Shown here piece after piece: positions 1 through 7,937 of a DNA stretch of 64,000 nt. Numbering within the stretch: the stretch's first letter is position 1; every line of letters begins with the position of its first letter. The stretch is from assembly GCA_040394735.1 (NCBI GenBank), contig JBEBRR010000018.1:1-64000 (forward strand), in the 5' to 3' direction. The position numbers were made by a program, and so were the translations under genes. This stretch comes from Leadbetterella byssophila_A. Its GTDB lineage: Bacteria; Bacteroidota; Bacteroidia; Cytophagales; Spirosomataceae. The notes under the pieces were generated by a model, which did no database searches, was not told the DNA's origin, and saw only the letters and a list, made by a program, of their open reading frames with translations.

Positions 1-12
1 GAACATTCGCTG

Positions 13-1002
13 GTGAGAGAAAGCACATTCATAGACCGTAACCGGTCAAAATGGAAGGAAATGGAGGATTTTGAAAAAACAGATCCGGATGAAACCGCGT
101 CTGACTTCATCGAGATTATCAGTGACCTCTCCTATGCACAAACCCGGTATCCGCACAGTAAGATCAACAGCTACCTGAACCACCTGGCCGTAAACGCCTA
201 CCGTTCGGTATACCGGCACAGGAAGCCACAGCCTCTCCTTGATTTCTGGAAAACCACTTTCCCGCTGATTCTCGGAAAAAACAGAAGAACCCTCTGGCTG
301 GCTTCCGTCCTTTTTCTTTCCTGCTGCATCCTCGGGGCTGTTTGTGCTAACCTGGAGCCTGAATTTGTGGAGTCAGTGATGGGCAGCGAGTACATTGCCA
401 TGACAGAAGACAATATTGCCAGAGGAGAGCCCTTCGGGGTGTATACTGCGGAAGACCCCTTCCGGATGTTCTTCCGCATATTGGCCAATAACCTTTTTGT
501 AGGGCTGGTAGTATTCATTTCCGGAATATTTATGGGAATAGGATCTGTTTACCATACTTTCAAAAATGCCATTATGGTCGGCAGCTTCTTTCATCTTTTC
601 TTCCGGGCCCACCTGGGTTTAAATGCCCTGGTGGTGGTAGGACTGCACGGCACACTGGAGCTCATGGCCCTGGTTCTTGAATGCATGGCCGGAATGATCC
701 TGGGGCTGAGTGTGCTTTTCCCCGGCACGTTAACCCGGCGCCAGGCCTTCCGGAAAGGTCTTAACCAGTCCGCCCGCATCTACCTGGGCACTGTTCCATT
801 CACTTTCATTGCCGCATTTACAGAAAGTTATATCACCCGTTACGGAAGCTATGGCCTGACCCGGGATAACCCTGTATTGACCGCCCTGCTGCTCCTTGTT
901 TTTATACTCAGTTGGGCAATTCTTATCTGGTACTTTTTTATTTACAGCCATCGCGTAGCCCGCTCGGTCCCGGATTCTGAATACCGCAATAAACTATGGT
1001 GA
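13..1002 (+). CDS. SpoIIM-family (DUF95) integral membrane protein
   Basis: This is a 329-residue multi-pass membrane protein of the stage II sporulation protein M family, which also occurs widely in bacteria that do not sporulate. A soluble N-terminal part (about residues 1-90) is followed by hydrophobic segments near 94-115, 157-180, 190-235, 258-272 and 288-312. The family signature HGTLE lies at 212-216 inside the central hydrophobic block. The GTG start gives the N-terminus MRESTFIDRN expected for the family; an ATG at 61 would remove it. It opens a run of five same-strand genes that ends with a MoxR ATPase and a DUF58 protein. Its biochemical role in this operon is not known. An RDD membrane gene often precedes it in relatives and would lie outside the window. 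Confidence 0.85.
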   Translation: MRESTFIDRNRSKWKEMEDFEKTDPDETASDFIEIISDLSYAQTRYPHSKINSYLNHLAVNAYRSVYRHRKPQPLLDFWKTTFPLILGKNRRTLWLASVLFLSCCILGAVCANLEPEFVESVMGSEYIAMTEDNIARGEPFGVYTAEDPFRMFFRILANNLFVGLVVFISGIFMGIGSVYHTFKNAIMVGSFFHLFFRAHLGLNALVVVGLHGTLELMALVLECMAGMILGLSVLFPGTLTRRQAFRKGLNQSARIYLGTVPFTFIAAFTESYITRYGSYGLTRDNPVLTALLLLVFILSWAILIWYFFIYSHRVARSVPDSEYRNKLW

Positions 1003-1048
1003 AACAGCCATGAGCCGTCTGCTATGAGTTAAGCTCAAAGCTTATTTT

Positions 1049-1702
1049 ATGCCTATGAAAAAACTACTGTTCCTTCTTCTGCTCTTCACCGGACCGGTCT
1101 CTTTGGCACAGAGTCTGCCGGAAGACGCTCATAAGCTCAAAACAAACCGGCGTGACCTCTGGTATGCCGACAGCAGCTTCGCGTCATTACCCCTGAACGG
1201 CAGCAGTACGAAAGCCGGTACGGTACAGAAAAGAAACACCCGGCTGCTGAAAAAAATTACCGGCGTGCTGGGCTACTTCACCGGTGCTATGATCCTCGCA
1301 GCACTGATCTATGCTTTCTACAGTTTTTCGCAGACTCCCAAAAACAAAAAAACAAAAACAGAAAAGCATGAAGAAGACCACATTGACACTGCCGAAAGCC
1401 TCTATCAGGCAGATTTCCTTTCGCGGATAAGAACCGCAGAAGCCGGCCGGCACTTCCGCCTGGCACTGCGTTACCATTACCTCCGGTTATTGCAGGAGTT
1501 CTCCCGGCAAAGTCTCATCCGTTATGAAAAAGATAAGACCAATAAGCAGTATGCCGAAGAGATAAAAAACCATAAATGGGGCCCGGATTTTCTGCTGGCT
1601 ACCCGGTATTATAATTTTGTCTGGTACGGAGAACGCACCTTAGATGAAGAAAATTACCGCCCGCTGGCCGCCCACTTTAAAAAAATGCTTCCCTATGAAT
1701 AA
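1049..1702 (+). CDS. DUF4129 domain protein, membrane anchored
   Basis: The protein has 217 residues: a Sec signal peptide at 1-21 ending in LAQ, a short periplasmic stretch, one transmembrane helix near 75-95, a lysine-rich linker and a C-terminal DUF4129 domain. The domain shows the usual aromatic pattern, with RYHYLRLL and RYYNFVWYG. DUF4129 domains are common beside MoxR, DUF58 and transglutaminase-like genes, but no activity has been assigned that I know of. It lies 46 bases after the SpoIIM gene, and its stop overlaps the likely ATG of the DUF4350 gene by eight bases, so translation is probably coupled. An alternative start is the second ATG two codons in. Confidence 0.8.
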   Translation: MPMKKLLFLLLLFTGPVSLAQSLPEDAHKLKTNRRDLWYADSSFASLPLNGSSTKAGTVQKRNTRLLKKITGVLGYFTGAMILAALIYAFYSFSQTPKNKKTKTEKHEEDHIDTAESLYQADFLSRIRTAEAGRHFRLALRYHYLRLLQEFSRQSLIRYEKDKTNKQYAEEIKNHKWGPDFLLATRYYNFVWYGERTLDEENYRPLAAHFKKMLPYE

Positions 1703-2885
1703 GTGGATTTTCGGAATTGCGGGTTTTCTGATCGCATTGGGGATCTTTTTTAACACCCGGATATCGCGTGAAAAAAAATTCGACGGGACAATCAGCTACA
1801 GCCCCCGGACCTTCAGGCCTTACGACACCCGTTTTTTCTTTCTTACGCTTAAAAAATACACGCACCTTCAAAGAAGCTCACGCGCACCGGGAGGAAAGCC
1901 CTTTACCGGTACCGGTAAAACCTATGTGGTATGCAGCCCCTATTTCCTGCCTGACAGGAACGAGAAAGCGCATATTCTCCGGTTTGTAGCGGCGGGAAAT
2001 AACCTTCTTTTAAGCAGCTTTGAAATTGACCCTCATTTTCTGAGAACCCTGAGAATCTCTTCCCGGCCCTTTCTGAAGCCGGACCAGGGAAACAATGATT
2101 CCCTGAAGATCGTATGGGAAAACGGAAACGCCTGGACCTACCCCGGTTCGGCGGCGGCGCCCCGCCTCCTGCTTTCTTCTTCTCATCCGGCAGAAGTGCT
2201 TGCTTCCGACGGCAGCGGCTTCCCCTCTCTGATACAGATGGATTACGGTAAAGGCACCATCCGGATTCAGGTCCAACCCATGGCATTTTCCAATTACTTT
2301 CTTCTCCATAAAAACAATTCTTCTTACCTGGATACCCTGATGAAAGAACTGAACCTCCGGGAAACCCCTGTGATCTGGGATGACTATTACCTTACCCTGA
2401 GGAAGGCCTCCGACCGGAGTGCGCGCCGGTCTTCTCCCCCGCCGGAAGGCAAAAGCTTTTTCATGGAGCTGGTCAGGAAACATCCGCCATTGCAATGGGC
2501 CGTTTTTACGGTTCTGACGGGTGCAGTACTGTTTGTTCTTAACTATGCCAGAAGGCTGCGCCAGCCCCTTGACCGGCTCCCCGACGTAAAAAATAATTCA
2601 CTGGAATTTACCCGGTCTATTGCCGGCCTCTACCGGCTGAAGAAAGACAATACGGCTATTGCCCGGAAAATCCGGCTCCAACTGCAGGATCACCTCTATA
2701 ATACCTACAGGATCACGGCACGTGACCTGATCCCGGAAAATGCCGGTGTCCTCAGCAGAAAAACCGGCAAACCCCTGCAGGAGGTTACGCGGCTGACAGA
2801 AACCCTTCCTCTTCCCCAGGAAAAAGTTTCTGACAAGACCTTAACTGAATTTTACAGACTTGTTTATATATTTATATACAAATGA
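1695..2885 (+). CDS. DUF4350 domain protein
   Basis: The start is placed at the ATG at 1695, which overlaps the preceding stop (ATGAATAA); the open frame runs up to 1644 but those 17 residues are the shifted-frame tail of the DUF4129 gene. The 396-residue product starts with a membrane helix (WIFGIAGFLIALGIFF), then a DUF4350 domain that resembles a GATase-like fold, including GGKPFTGTGKTYVV and a FVAAGNNLLLSSFE stretch. A second membrane helix (WAVFTVLTGAVLFVLNYA) precedes a cytoplasmic tail of about 110 residues. It sits between DUF4129 and MoxR and overlaps the MoxR start by four bases (ATGA). Function is unknown; the conserved gene order suggests a membrane complex served by the ATPase. 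Confidence 0.8.
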   Translation: MNKWIFGIAGFLIALGIFFNTRISREKKFDGTISYSPRTFRPYDTRFFFLTLKKYTHLQRSSRAPGGKPFTGTGKTYVVCSPYFLPDRNEKAHILRFVAAGNNLLLSSFEIDPHFLRTLRISSRPFLKPDQGNNDSLKIVWENGNAWTYPGSAAAPRLLLSSSHPAEVLASDGSGFPSLIQMDYGKGTIRIQVQPMAFSNYFLLHKNNSSYLDTLMKELNLRETPVIWDDYYLTLRKASDRSARRSSPPPEGKSFFMELVRKHPPLQWAVFTVLTGAVLFVLNYARRLRQPLDRLPDVKNNSLEFTRSIAGLYRLKKDNTAIARKIRLQLQDHLYNTYRITARDLIPENAGVLSRKTGKPLQEVTRLTETLPLPQEKVSDKTLTEFYRLVYIFIYK

Positions 2886-3859
2886 CAGAACCGTTATTCA
2901 ACAACCGGCTGGAGCTCACGGAGCTGAGCGAGGCCGTAGACAAAATCAAAGCCGAAGTAGGAAAAGTGATCGTAGGGCAGGAACAAAATCTGGAGTTCCT
3001 TCTGGTATGCCTGCTGTGTCATGGCCACGCCCTCCTTGAAGGGGTACCGGGTGTAGCCAAGACCCTTACGGCGAAGCTGCTTTCCAAAACGGTTAACGGC
3101 TCTTTTAAACGGCTGCAGTTTACTCCGGATCTCATGCCCTCTGACATCCTCGGCACCTCAGTCTTTAATCCCAAAACACTGGAATTTGAGTATAAGCCCG
3201 GCCCCGTTTTCTGTAATCTTATCCTGATCGATGAAATAAACCGCTCACCGGCCAAGACCCAGGCAGCACTTTTTGAACTGATGGAAGAAAGGCAGATCAC
3301 CATAGACGGTCATACCTATCTCATGCCCGACCCTTTCGTGGTCATTGCTACCCAGAACCCGGTGGAGCAGGAAGGCACTTACCGTTTGCCCGAAGCCCAG
3401 CTCGACCGCTTCCTGATGAAGATCCAGGTAGGATACCCGGGTCAGGACGAAGAGCTGGATCTGCTGCGCCGCTTCAATTCTCACCTCCAAACAGATCTCT
3501 CGGATACCGTAAATCCGGTCATATCTACAGAAAGGCTGGCTCAGTTAAGAACACTGGTGCACCGGGTACTCCTGGAAGACCACCTTCTGAAATTTATTGC
3601 AGGCCTCATTCATGCTACCCGCAATCATAAAATGATAGAGCTTGGTGCTTCTCCGCGGGCATCACTGGCCCTTATGAATGCGGCAAAGGCCATGGCCGCC
3701 GTTTCCGGGCGCGACTTCGTAATCCCGGAAGACATCCGAACGTTGATCATGCCCGTATTACGGCACCGGATCGTGCTGACACCCGAAGCGGAAATGGAAG
3801 GTATAACTGAAGAAGAGGTACTGAACAACCTTCTGGCCGACATGGAAATTCCCCGATAA
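2882..3859 (+). CDS. MoxR-family AAA+ ATPase
   Basis: The gene encodes a 325-residue AAA+ ATPase of the MoxR branch, cytoplasmic chaperone-like enzymes thought to activate or assemble partner proteins with von Willebrand A-like folds. The Walker A motif GVPGVAKT is at 54-61, Walker B LILIDEIN at 113-120, sensor 1 ATQNP at 156-160, and the MoxR-typical EGTYRLPEAQLDRF follows at 164-177. The C-terminal lid domain is complete. It is translationally coupled on both sides, overlapping the DUF4350 gene by four bases and the DUF58 gene by one. The neighbouring DUF58 protein is the most likely client, by analogy with other MoxR/VWA pairs; that pairing is inference. Confidence 0.92.
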   Translation: MTEPLFNNRLELTELSEAVDKIKAEVGKVIVGQEQNLEFLLVCLLCHGHALLEGVPGVAKTLTAKLLSKTVNGSFKRLQFTPDLMPSDILGTSVFNPKTLEFEYKPGPVFCNLILIDEINRSPAKTQAALFELMEERQITIDGHTYLMPDPFVVIATQNPVEQEGTYRLPEAQLDRFLMKIQVGYPGQDEELDLLRRFNSHLQTDLSDTVNPVISTERLAQLRTLVHRVLLEDHLLKFIAGLIHATRNHKMIELGASPRASLALMNAAKAMAAVSGRDFVIPEDIRTLIMPVLRHRIVLTPEAEMEGITEEEVLNNLLADMEIPR

Positions 3860-5178
3860 TGCTGAAGCGAATTTACCTGACCCATACTCCGTTTTACCTT
3901 CTTGGTCTCGCCGCCCTGCTCTTCCTGTTCGGGTTGCTGTCCGAGTTTCTATATCGGCTGGGTTTTGGAGTATTAATCACTATCATCATTCTTATCATAA
4001 GGGATATTTTTCTCCTGTTTATAGTCAGATCACCCATTGAATTTAGCCGGAAAGCTCCTCAGAGACTGAGCAGCGGCGATTCCAATGCCATACCGGTGGA
4101 ATTCCGGAATACAGGCCCGCTGCAGCTTCGCATAAAGCTTATTGAGAACCTGCCCTATCAGTTACAGTTGTTCGACTTTGAAAAAAATTACCGGCTGGCG
4201 CCCGGCGCAACACTCAAAACCTCGTACAGCATTACTCCCGTTTTGCGAGGGGAATATACCTGGGGCCCTGCCGTATTGCTCATCCGGCCGGAATATGGCG
4301 GGTTGCTGGCCCGGAAGGAAGAATTTGAAAGCGAACAGACATCCGCCTGTTACCCTTCTTTCCTGCAATTTTCAGATGTCCGTCTCCGGGTGCAGGCAGA
4401 GAGCACCTCCCGGAACAACGTCAGGAGAATCGGCCAGAGCCTTGAATTTGAGCAGATCAGGGAATATGCACCCGGCGATGACCACCGGCATATCAACTGG
4501 AAAGCTACAGCCAGACGGGGGCAGCTCATGCTCAACCGTTACCAGGACGAACGAAGCCAGGATATCTATTGCGCCATAGACATGGGCCGCACCATGAAAA
4601 TGCCCTTTCATGGCCGTACCCTGCTTGACTATGCCATCAACGCTACCCTCGCCCTGACCAGAACGGTCATTGCCGCTCACGACAAGGCCGGTGTCCTCGC
4701 TTTCGCTCACCGGCAAAGCGAATTTCTTCCGCCTGCTAAAGAATGGCGGCAGTTCGGTAAAGTGAACGAGTTTCTTTATAAGCTCGAAACCGGCTTCCTG
4801 GAATCTGATTTTGAGTACCTCTATAAATTTATGCGGGCCAACATCCGGCGCCGGAGCCTGATCATTCTCTTTACAAATTTTGATTCTGAAAACGCTTTGA
4901 AGCGTAATTTTCGTTATATAAAAGATATAGCCCGGCATCATCTGCTGGTGGTGGTTTTCTTTGAAGATTCACAGGCGCGGGAGCTGGTGGACACCGAAGC
5001 TCCGGATATCCCGGCCATTTATGAAAGAGCGGTGAACTTTGACAAGATTCATAAAAACCAGTTGCTGGCACATGAGCTCCGGAAGGCGGGTATCCGTACA
5101 GTTCTGACTCCGCCTGAAAAGCTGGGTGTACAGGTCATCAACGAATACCTCGGGATAAAAAAACAGCAGATTTTATGA
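3859..5178 (+). CDS. DUF58 domain protein (VWA-like), membrane anchored
   Basis: This 439-residue protein has two N-terminal membrane helices (about 12-30 and 36-56), a beta-rich region, and a DUF58 domain with the hallmark EYAPGDDHRHINWKATAR at 202-219. A von Willebrand A-like region follows, but the metal-site motif normally written DxSxS reads DMGRTM at 241-246, so the usual MIDAS serines are absent. Proteins of this family pair with MoxR ATPases, and this gene overlaps moxR by one base (TAATG). It is the last member of the operon; a separate promoter follows it. The length fits the family. The role, perhaps in envelope assembly or stress, is not established. Confidence 0.88.
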   Translation: MLKRIYLTHTPFYLLGLAALLFLFGLLSEFLYRLGFGVLITIIILIIRDIFLLFIVRSPIEFSRKAPQRLSSGDSNAIPVEFRNTGPLQLRIKLIENLPYQLQLFDFEKNYRLAPGATLKTSYSITPVLRGEYTWGPAVLLIRPEYGGLLARKEEFESEQTSACYPSFLQFSDVRLRVQAESTSRNNVRRIGQSLEFEQIREYAPGDDHRHINWKATARRGQLMLNRYQDERSQDIYCAIDMGRTMKMPFHGRTLLDYAINATLALTRTVIAAHDKAGVLAFAHRQSEFLPPAKEWRQFGKVNEFLYKLETGFLESDFEYLYKFMRANIRRRSLIILFTNFDSENALKRNFRYIKDIARHHLLVVVFFEDSQARELVDTEAPDIPAIYERAVNFDKIHKNQLLAHELRKAGIRTVLTPPEKLGVQVINEYLGIKKQQIL

Positions 5179-5188
5179 TCAGAATCGA

Positions 5189-5196
5189 TATTTTTG
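5189..5196 (+). promoter_or_regulatory. Candidate -7 promoter element for the 5214 gene
   Basis: TATTTTTG matches the Bacteroidota -7 consensus TAnnTTTG and lies 17 bases before the ATG at 5214. A convincing -33 TTG was not found. Its position argues against the upstream ATG at 5175 as the start of the next gene. Confidence 0.45.
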
Positions 5197-5213
5197 TACA
5201 AAAACAAGTCAAT

Positions 5214-6071
5214 ATGGCAGTAAAAACCCTTGCTTTCCTCCTTATCACTACATTCACTTTTGCTCAAACCCCCATCGGCGTGGATACCCTTATGAAGGCG
5301 GGCCGAATTAAAACCCGCACACAGCTCACCTGCGATGCCGGCGGGCAGAACTGTAAACCGCAGATCATATCTCATTACGACAGCACCGGCTGCCTGATCC
5401 TGAAAGAAACGTTTGCGGGCGACAGCCTCGCAGAAACCAACCGCTACGAATACAACGCCGCCCGTTTGGCCCATTCTGTATACACCACCTACGGCAGCGG
5501 CAACGAATTCCTGAATATCAGATATATCTATGATTCAAAAAACAACCTGATCAGCTTCCAGGCCTGCTACCCCGGCGGAAAATGTGAACCTTTTGAGAAA
5601 TACCGTTACCGCCCTGACGGCAAACTGCTCTCCCGTACCCGTTACCGGGAAGGAAAATATTTTTACGAATACCAGCATAAATACAATAAGCAGGGCAATA
5701 ATACGGAGATTCTGATCCTCTCCAACGATTCTGATTCCGGAGAACGGGAGCTGAAAACCTATGACAACCGGAACCTCCATATCCGTTCAAAATGGGTGGA
5801 CTACCGTGGGGAGGAGATTGATAATGCCGAGTTCACTTACGACTCGGCCGGCCGGCTGCTGAAAAACGAATGGATAGGCGGCTTAAGCACAAAGAAGCTC
5901 TATGAATATGACCCGCTGGGAAATAACACCAAATACACTTCCATTGATTATAACGGCCAGGTAGATGACCTTCGGGTAATGACCTATGACAGGCACCTCA
6001 TTACTACCCGCATACAATACGAGGGAGAGAAAATACTAAACTACTGGAAGTTTGAATACGAAAAGTGGTGA
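5214..6071 (+). CDS. Secreted RHS/YD-repeat-like protein
   Basis: The start is set at the ATG at 5214 because it begins a clean signal peptide, MAVKTLAFLLITTFTFAQ, and follows a promoter element; the open frame also reaches 5175 and overlaps the DUF58 stop. The mature part (about 267 residues) contains repeated tyrosine-aspartate units such as YIYDSKNNLIS, FTYDSAGRLLKNE and YEYDPLGNNTKY, spaced about 20-40 residues apart, as in RHS/YD-repeat beta-sheet proteins. There is no toxin domain, no C-terminal sorting domain and no lipobox. It is likely exported to the periplasm or the surface. It ends next to the stop of the convergent RNase gene. Precise function unknown. Confidence 0.75.
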   Translation: MAVKTLAFLLITTFTFAQTPIGVDTLMKAGRIKTRTQLTCDAGGQNCKPQIISHYDSTGCLILKETFAGDSLAETNRYEYNAARLAHSVYTTYGSGNEFLNIRYIYDSKNNLISFQACYPGGKCEPFEKYRYRPDGKLLSRTRYREGKYFYEYQHKYNKQGNNTEILILSNDSDSGERELKTYDNRNLHIRSKWVDYRGEEIDNAEFTYDSAGRLLKNEWIGGLSTKKLYEYDPLGNNTKYTSIDYNGQVDDLRVMTYDRHLITTRIQYEGEKILNYWKFEYEKW

Positions 6072-7628
6072 TCAGCTGTGTAGTTCAAATTCCTCTCCCG
6101 TTTTATCCAGGAAATGGTATTCCATCAGCCCTAAGGTAGAATCCTTCACCAGGTTCACCCATTTTTTATATTTGAAGAACCACCGCACCTGCCGCGAGAT
6201 CAGTCCTTCTTTATAGTAAGCGTAAACAAAAGGATGCACCATGATACTCACCTTGGCTTCATTCTGCTTCAGAAGCAGGTGCTCCAGGTGGTTCTCGATC
6301 TGGTCGGTGACGGAAATGCTGGCCTGTATAGTCCCCGTACCGCCGCAGGTAGGACAGGTTTCACGGGTATCTACATTGATTTCCGGCCTAACCCGCTGGC
6401 GGGTAATTTGTGAAAGACCGAATTTGGAGATCGGCAGGATAGTATATTTGGAGCGGTCGCCCTTCATTTCATCCCGAAGCATCTCATGCACCGCCTTCTT
6501 ATTCTCCACCTTCTTCATGTCAATGAAGTCTATCACCACTATACCCCCCATATCACGTAAACGAAGCTGGCGCGCGATCTCAGCCGCTGCCTCCTTGTTC
6601 ACATTCAGGGCAGTAGCTTCCTGGTTAGGTTCGGAGCTGGCTTTATTGCCACTGTTTACATCAATAACATGAAGCGCTTCGGTATGCTCAATGACAAGGT
6701 AACCGCCACCGGGAAGCGTTACCGTTCTTCCAAACAGCGATTTCAGCTGCTTCTCAATCCCGTAATGTTCAAATATTTTGGATTTCCCCTGGTGGAGCTT
6801 GAGGATTTTCTCTTTTTGCGGAGCAATGGAATGAAGCAGGTTCTTGATTTTATCAAATGACTCCCGGGTGTCTACCACAATGGAATCAAAATCATCATTC
6901 AGCATGTCTCTCAGAATAGAAGCCGCACGGTCCATTTCAGAGATCACCCGGTCACGGGGCATGGCATTTCTCAGCGCCCGCACACCGTTTTCCCATTTTT
7001 CAATACAGTGCTCAAGGTCACGGCGCAGATCTTCCACATCCATATTCTCTGCCACTGTACGCACAATCACCCCGAAGTTTTCAGGCTTTACCGATGACAT
7101 CAGCTTATGCAGGCGCTGACGCTCCTGCTTGCTGGTGATCTTTTTCGAAATATTAATGGAATTGCTGAACGGCACCAGTACAATATATCTTCCGGCAATA
7201 GAAATATCACACGAAAGCCTGGGTCCTTTGGAAGAAATAGGCTCCTTCACCACCTGAGCCAGAATAGGCATATTCTTGCTCAGCACATCACTGATCTTTC
7301 CCTGCTTCTCAATCTGTGTCTCCGGCTTGAAGCCTTTCAGACGGGGACTGACCGGCCGTTTCGCAATGATGTCTTTTGTGAACTTGATTAGCGACAGAAT
7401 ATTGGGGCTCAGGTCATGATAGTGCAGAAAAGCATCTTTTTCATGTCCGATATCAATGAATGCCGCATTATTTCCCGAAACCACTTTTTTAACCGTACCG
7501 AAATAAATATCGCCCACTGCAAAATGATGCTCGGTCTCATCAACATGGTATTCAATGAGCCGCTTATTACGGACTAAAGCTATTCTGTCTCCCTTAGGGG
7601 TGGCGGATATGTATAACTCGTTACTCAA
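6072..7628 (-). CDS. rng: Ribonuclease E/G family protein
   Basis: A 518-residue endoribonuclease of the RNase E/G family, which cuts single-stranded AU-rich RNA and matures rRNA. An S1 RNA-binding domain spans about 36-130. The catalytic magnesium ligands are expected to be D323 in VIDVNSG and D367 in VVIDFID, and the zinc-link CPTC lies at 425-428, so all catalytic features are present. Its length is close to E. coli RNase G (489) and it lacks the long C-terminal degradosome scaffold of RNase E. It converges on the RHS-like gene with no gap. An imperfect 13-base inverted repeat lies just upstream of its start. Confidence 0.95.
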   Translation of the reverse strand: MSNELYISATPKGDRIALVRNKRLIEYHVDETEHHFAVGDIYFGTVKKVVSGNNAAFIDIGHEKDAFLHYHDLSPNILSLIKFTKDIIAKRPVSPRLKGFKPETQIEKQGKISDVLSKNMPILAQVVKEPISSKGPRLSCDISIAGRYIVLVPFSNSINISKKITSKQERQRLHKLMSSVKPENFGVIVRTVAENMDVEDLRRDLEHCIEKWENGVRALRNAMPRDRVISEMDRAASILRDMLNDDFDSIVVDTRESFDKIKNLLHSIAPQKEKILKLHQGKSKIFEHYGIEKQLKSLFGRTVTLPGGGYLVIEHTEALHVIDVNSGNKASSEPNQEATALNVNKEAAAEIARQLRLRDMGGIVVIDFIDMKKVENKKAVHEMLRDEMKGDRSKYTILPISKFGLSQITRQRVRPEINVDTRETCPTCGGTGTIQASISVTDQIENHLEHLLLKQNEAKVSIMVHPFVYAYYKEGLISRQVRWFFKYKKWVNLVKDSTLGLMEYHFLDKTGEEFELHS

Positions 7629-7662
7629 GTTTCAAGAAAGGGACGGGGCCATAGAAGTAAAG

Positions 7663-7696
7663 ATACTACTATCTGAATAAAAACAGATACTAGTAT
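7663..7696 (-). promoter_or_regulatory. Imperfect inverted repeat upstream of the RNase gene
   Basis: Two 13-base arms (7663-7675 and 7684-7696) pair with one mismatch around an 8-base loop. On the minus strand the arm nearer the gene carries TATCTTTA, one base off the -7 promoter consensus. It may be an operator or a 5'-leader hairpin of the RNase gene; there is no U-tract in the right place for a terminator. Confidence 0.45.
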
Positions 7697-7709
7697 TCAA
7701 AATTTTAAC

Positions 7710-7739
7710 AAAAAAAGTAAGCAGACAAAAGCTGCTTAC
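7710..7739 (-). terminator. Rho-independent terminator of the 29-residue gene
   Basis: On the minus strand an 8-base-pair stem (GTAAGCAG with CTGCTTAC, 7-base loop) is followed directly by seven T residues. It lies 38 bases after the stop of the small basic gene and before the RNase gene, so it separates the two transcription units. Confidence 0.85.
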
Positions 7740-7776
7740 CTCCTACTATTATCGTAGTATATACCTTAAGTACTGA

Positions 7777-7866
7777 TTATTTCTTCTTATGACGGTTCTT
7801 TCTCAGACGCTTCTTTCTTTTGTGAGTAGCCATCTTATGTCTTTTTCTTTTCTTTCCGCAAGGCAT
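7777..7866 (-). CDS. 29-residue AURKAIP1/COX24-like basic protein
   Basis: A tiny gene with ATG start and TAA stop encodes 29 residues that start MPCGKKRKRHKMATHKRKKR and end RHKKK; about two thirds are Lys, Arg or His. Public annotation calls Bacteroidota proteins of this sequence AURKAIP1/COX24 domain-containing, after the mitochondrial small-subunit ribosomal protein mS38. A strong promoter (7907-7937) and a terminator (7710-7739) bracket it, so it is a one-gene unit that looks highly expressed. The composition and family suggest a ribosome-associated role in binding rRNA; this is inference. An in-frame internal ATG at codon 12 would give an 18-residue form. Confidence 0.85.
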   Translation of the reverse strand: MPCGKKRKRHKMATHKRKKRLRKNRHKKK

Positions 7867-7906
7867 AATCTTAATATTTTAAATGTCTCAAATCTTTTTG
7901 GGACTG

Positions 7907-7937
7907 CAAAAGTAATAATTTATTTTAAATTATTCAA
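7907..7937 (-). promoter_or_regulatory. Promoter of the 29-residue gene
   Basis: On the minus strand TTG (7935-7937) and TACTTTTG (7907-7914) are separated by 20 bases, matching the Bacteroidota vegetative consensus. The -33 element sits inside the 3' end of the TPR gene. The leader is about 35 bases. Confidence 0.75.

Noticed and set aside
1644..1694. Upstream ATG for the DUF4350 gene.
   Set aside because: It only reads the shifted frame of the DUF4129 gene; the ATG at 1695 overlapping the stop begins a normal membrane helix.
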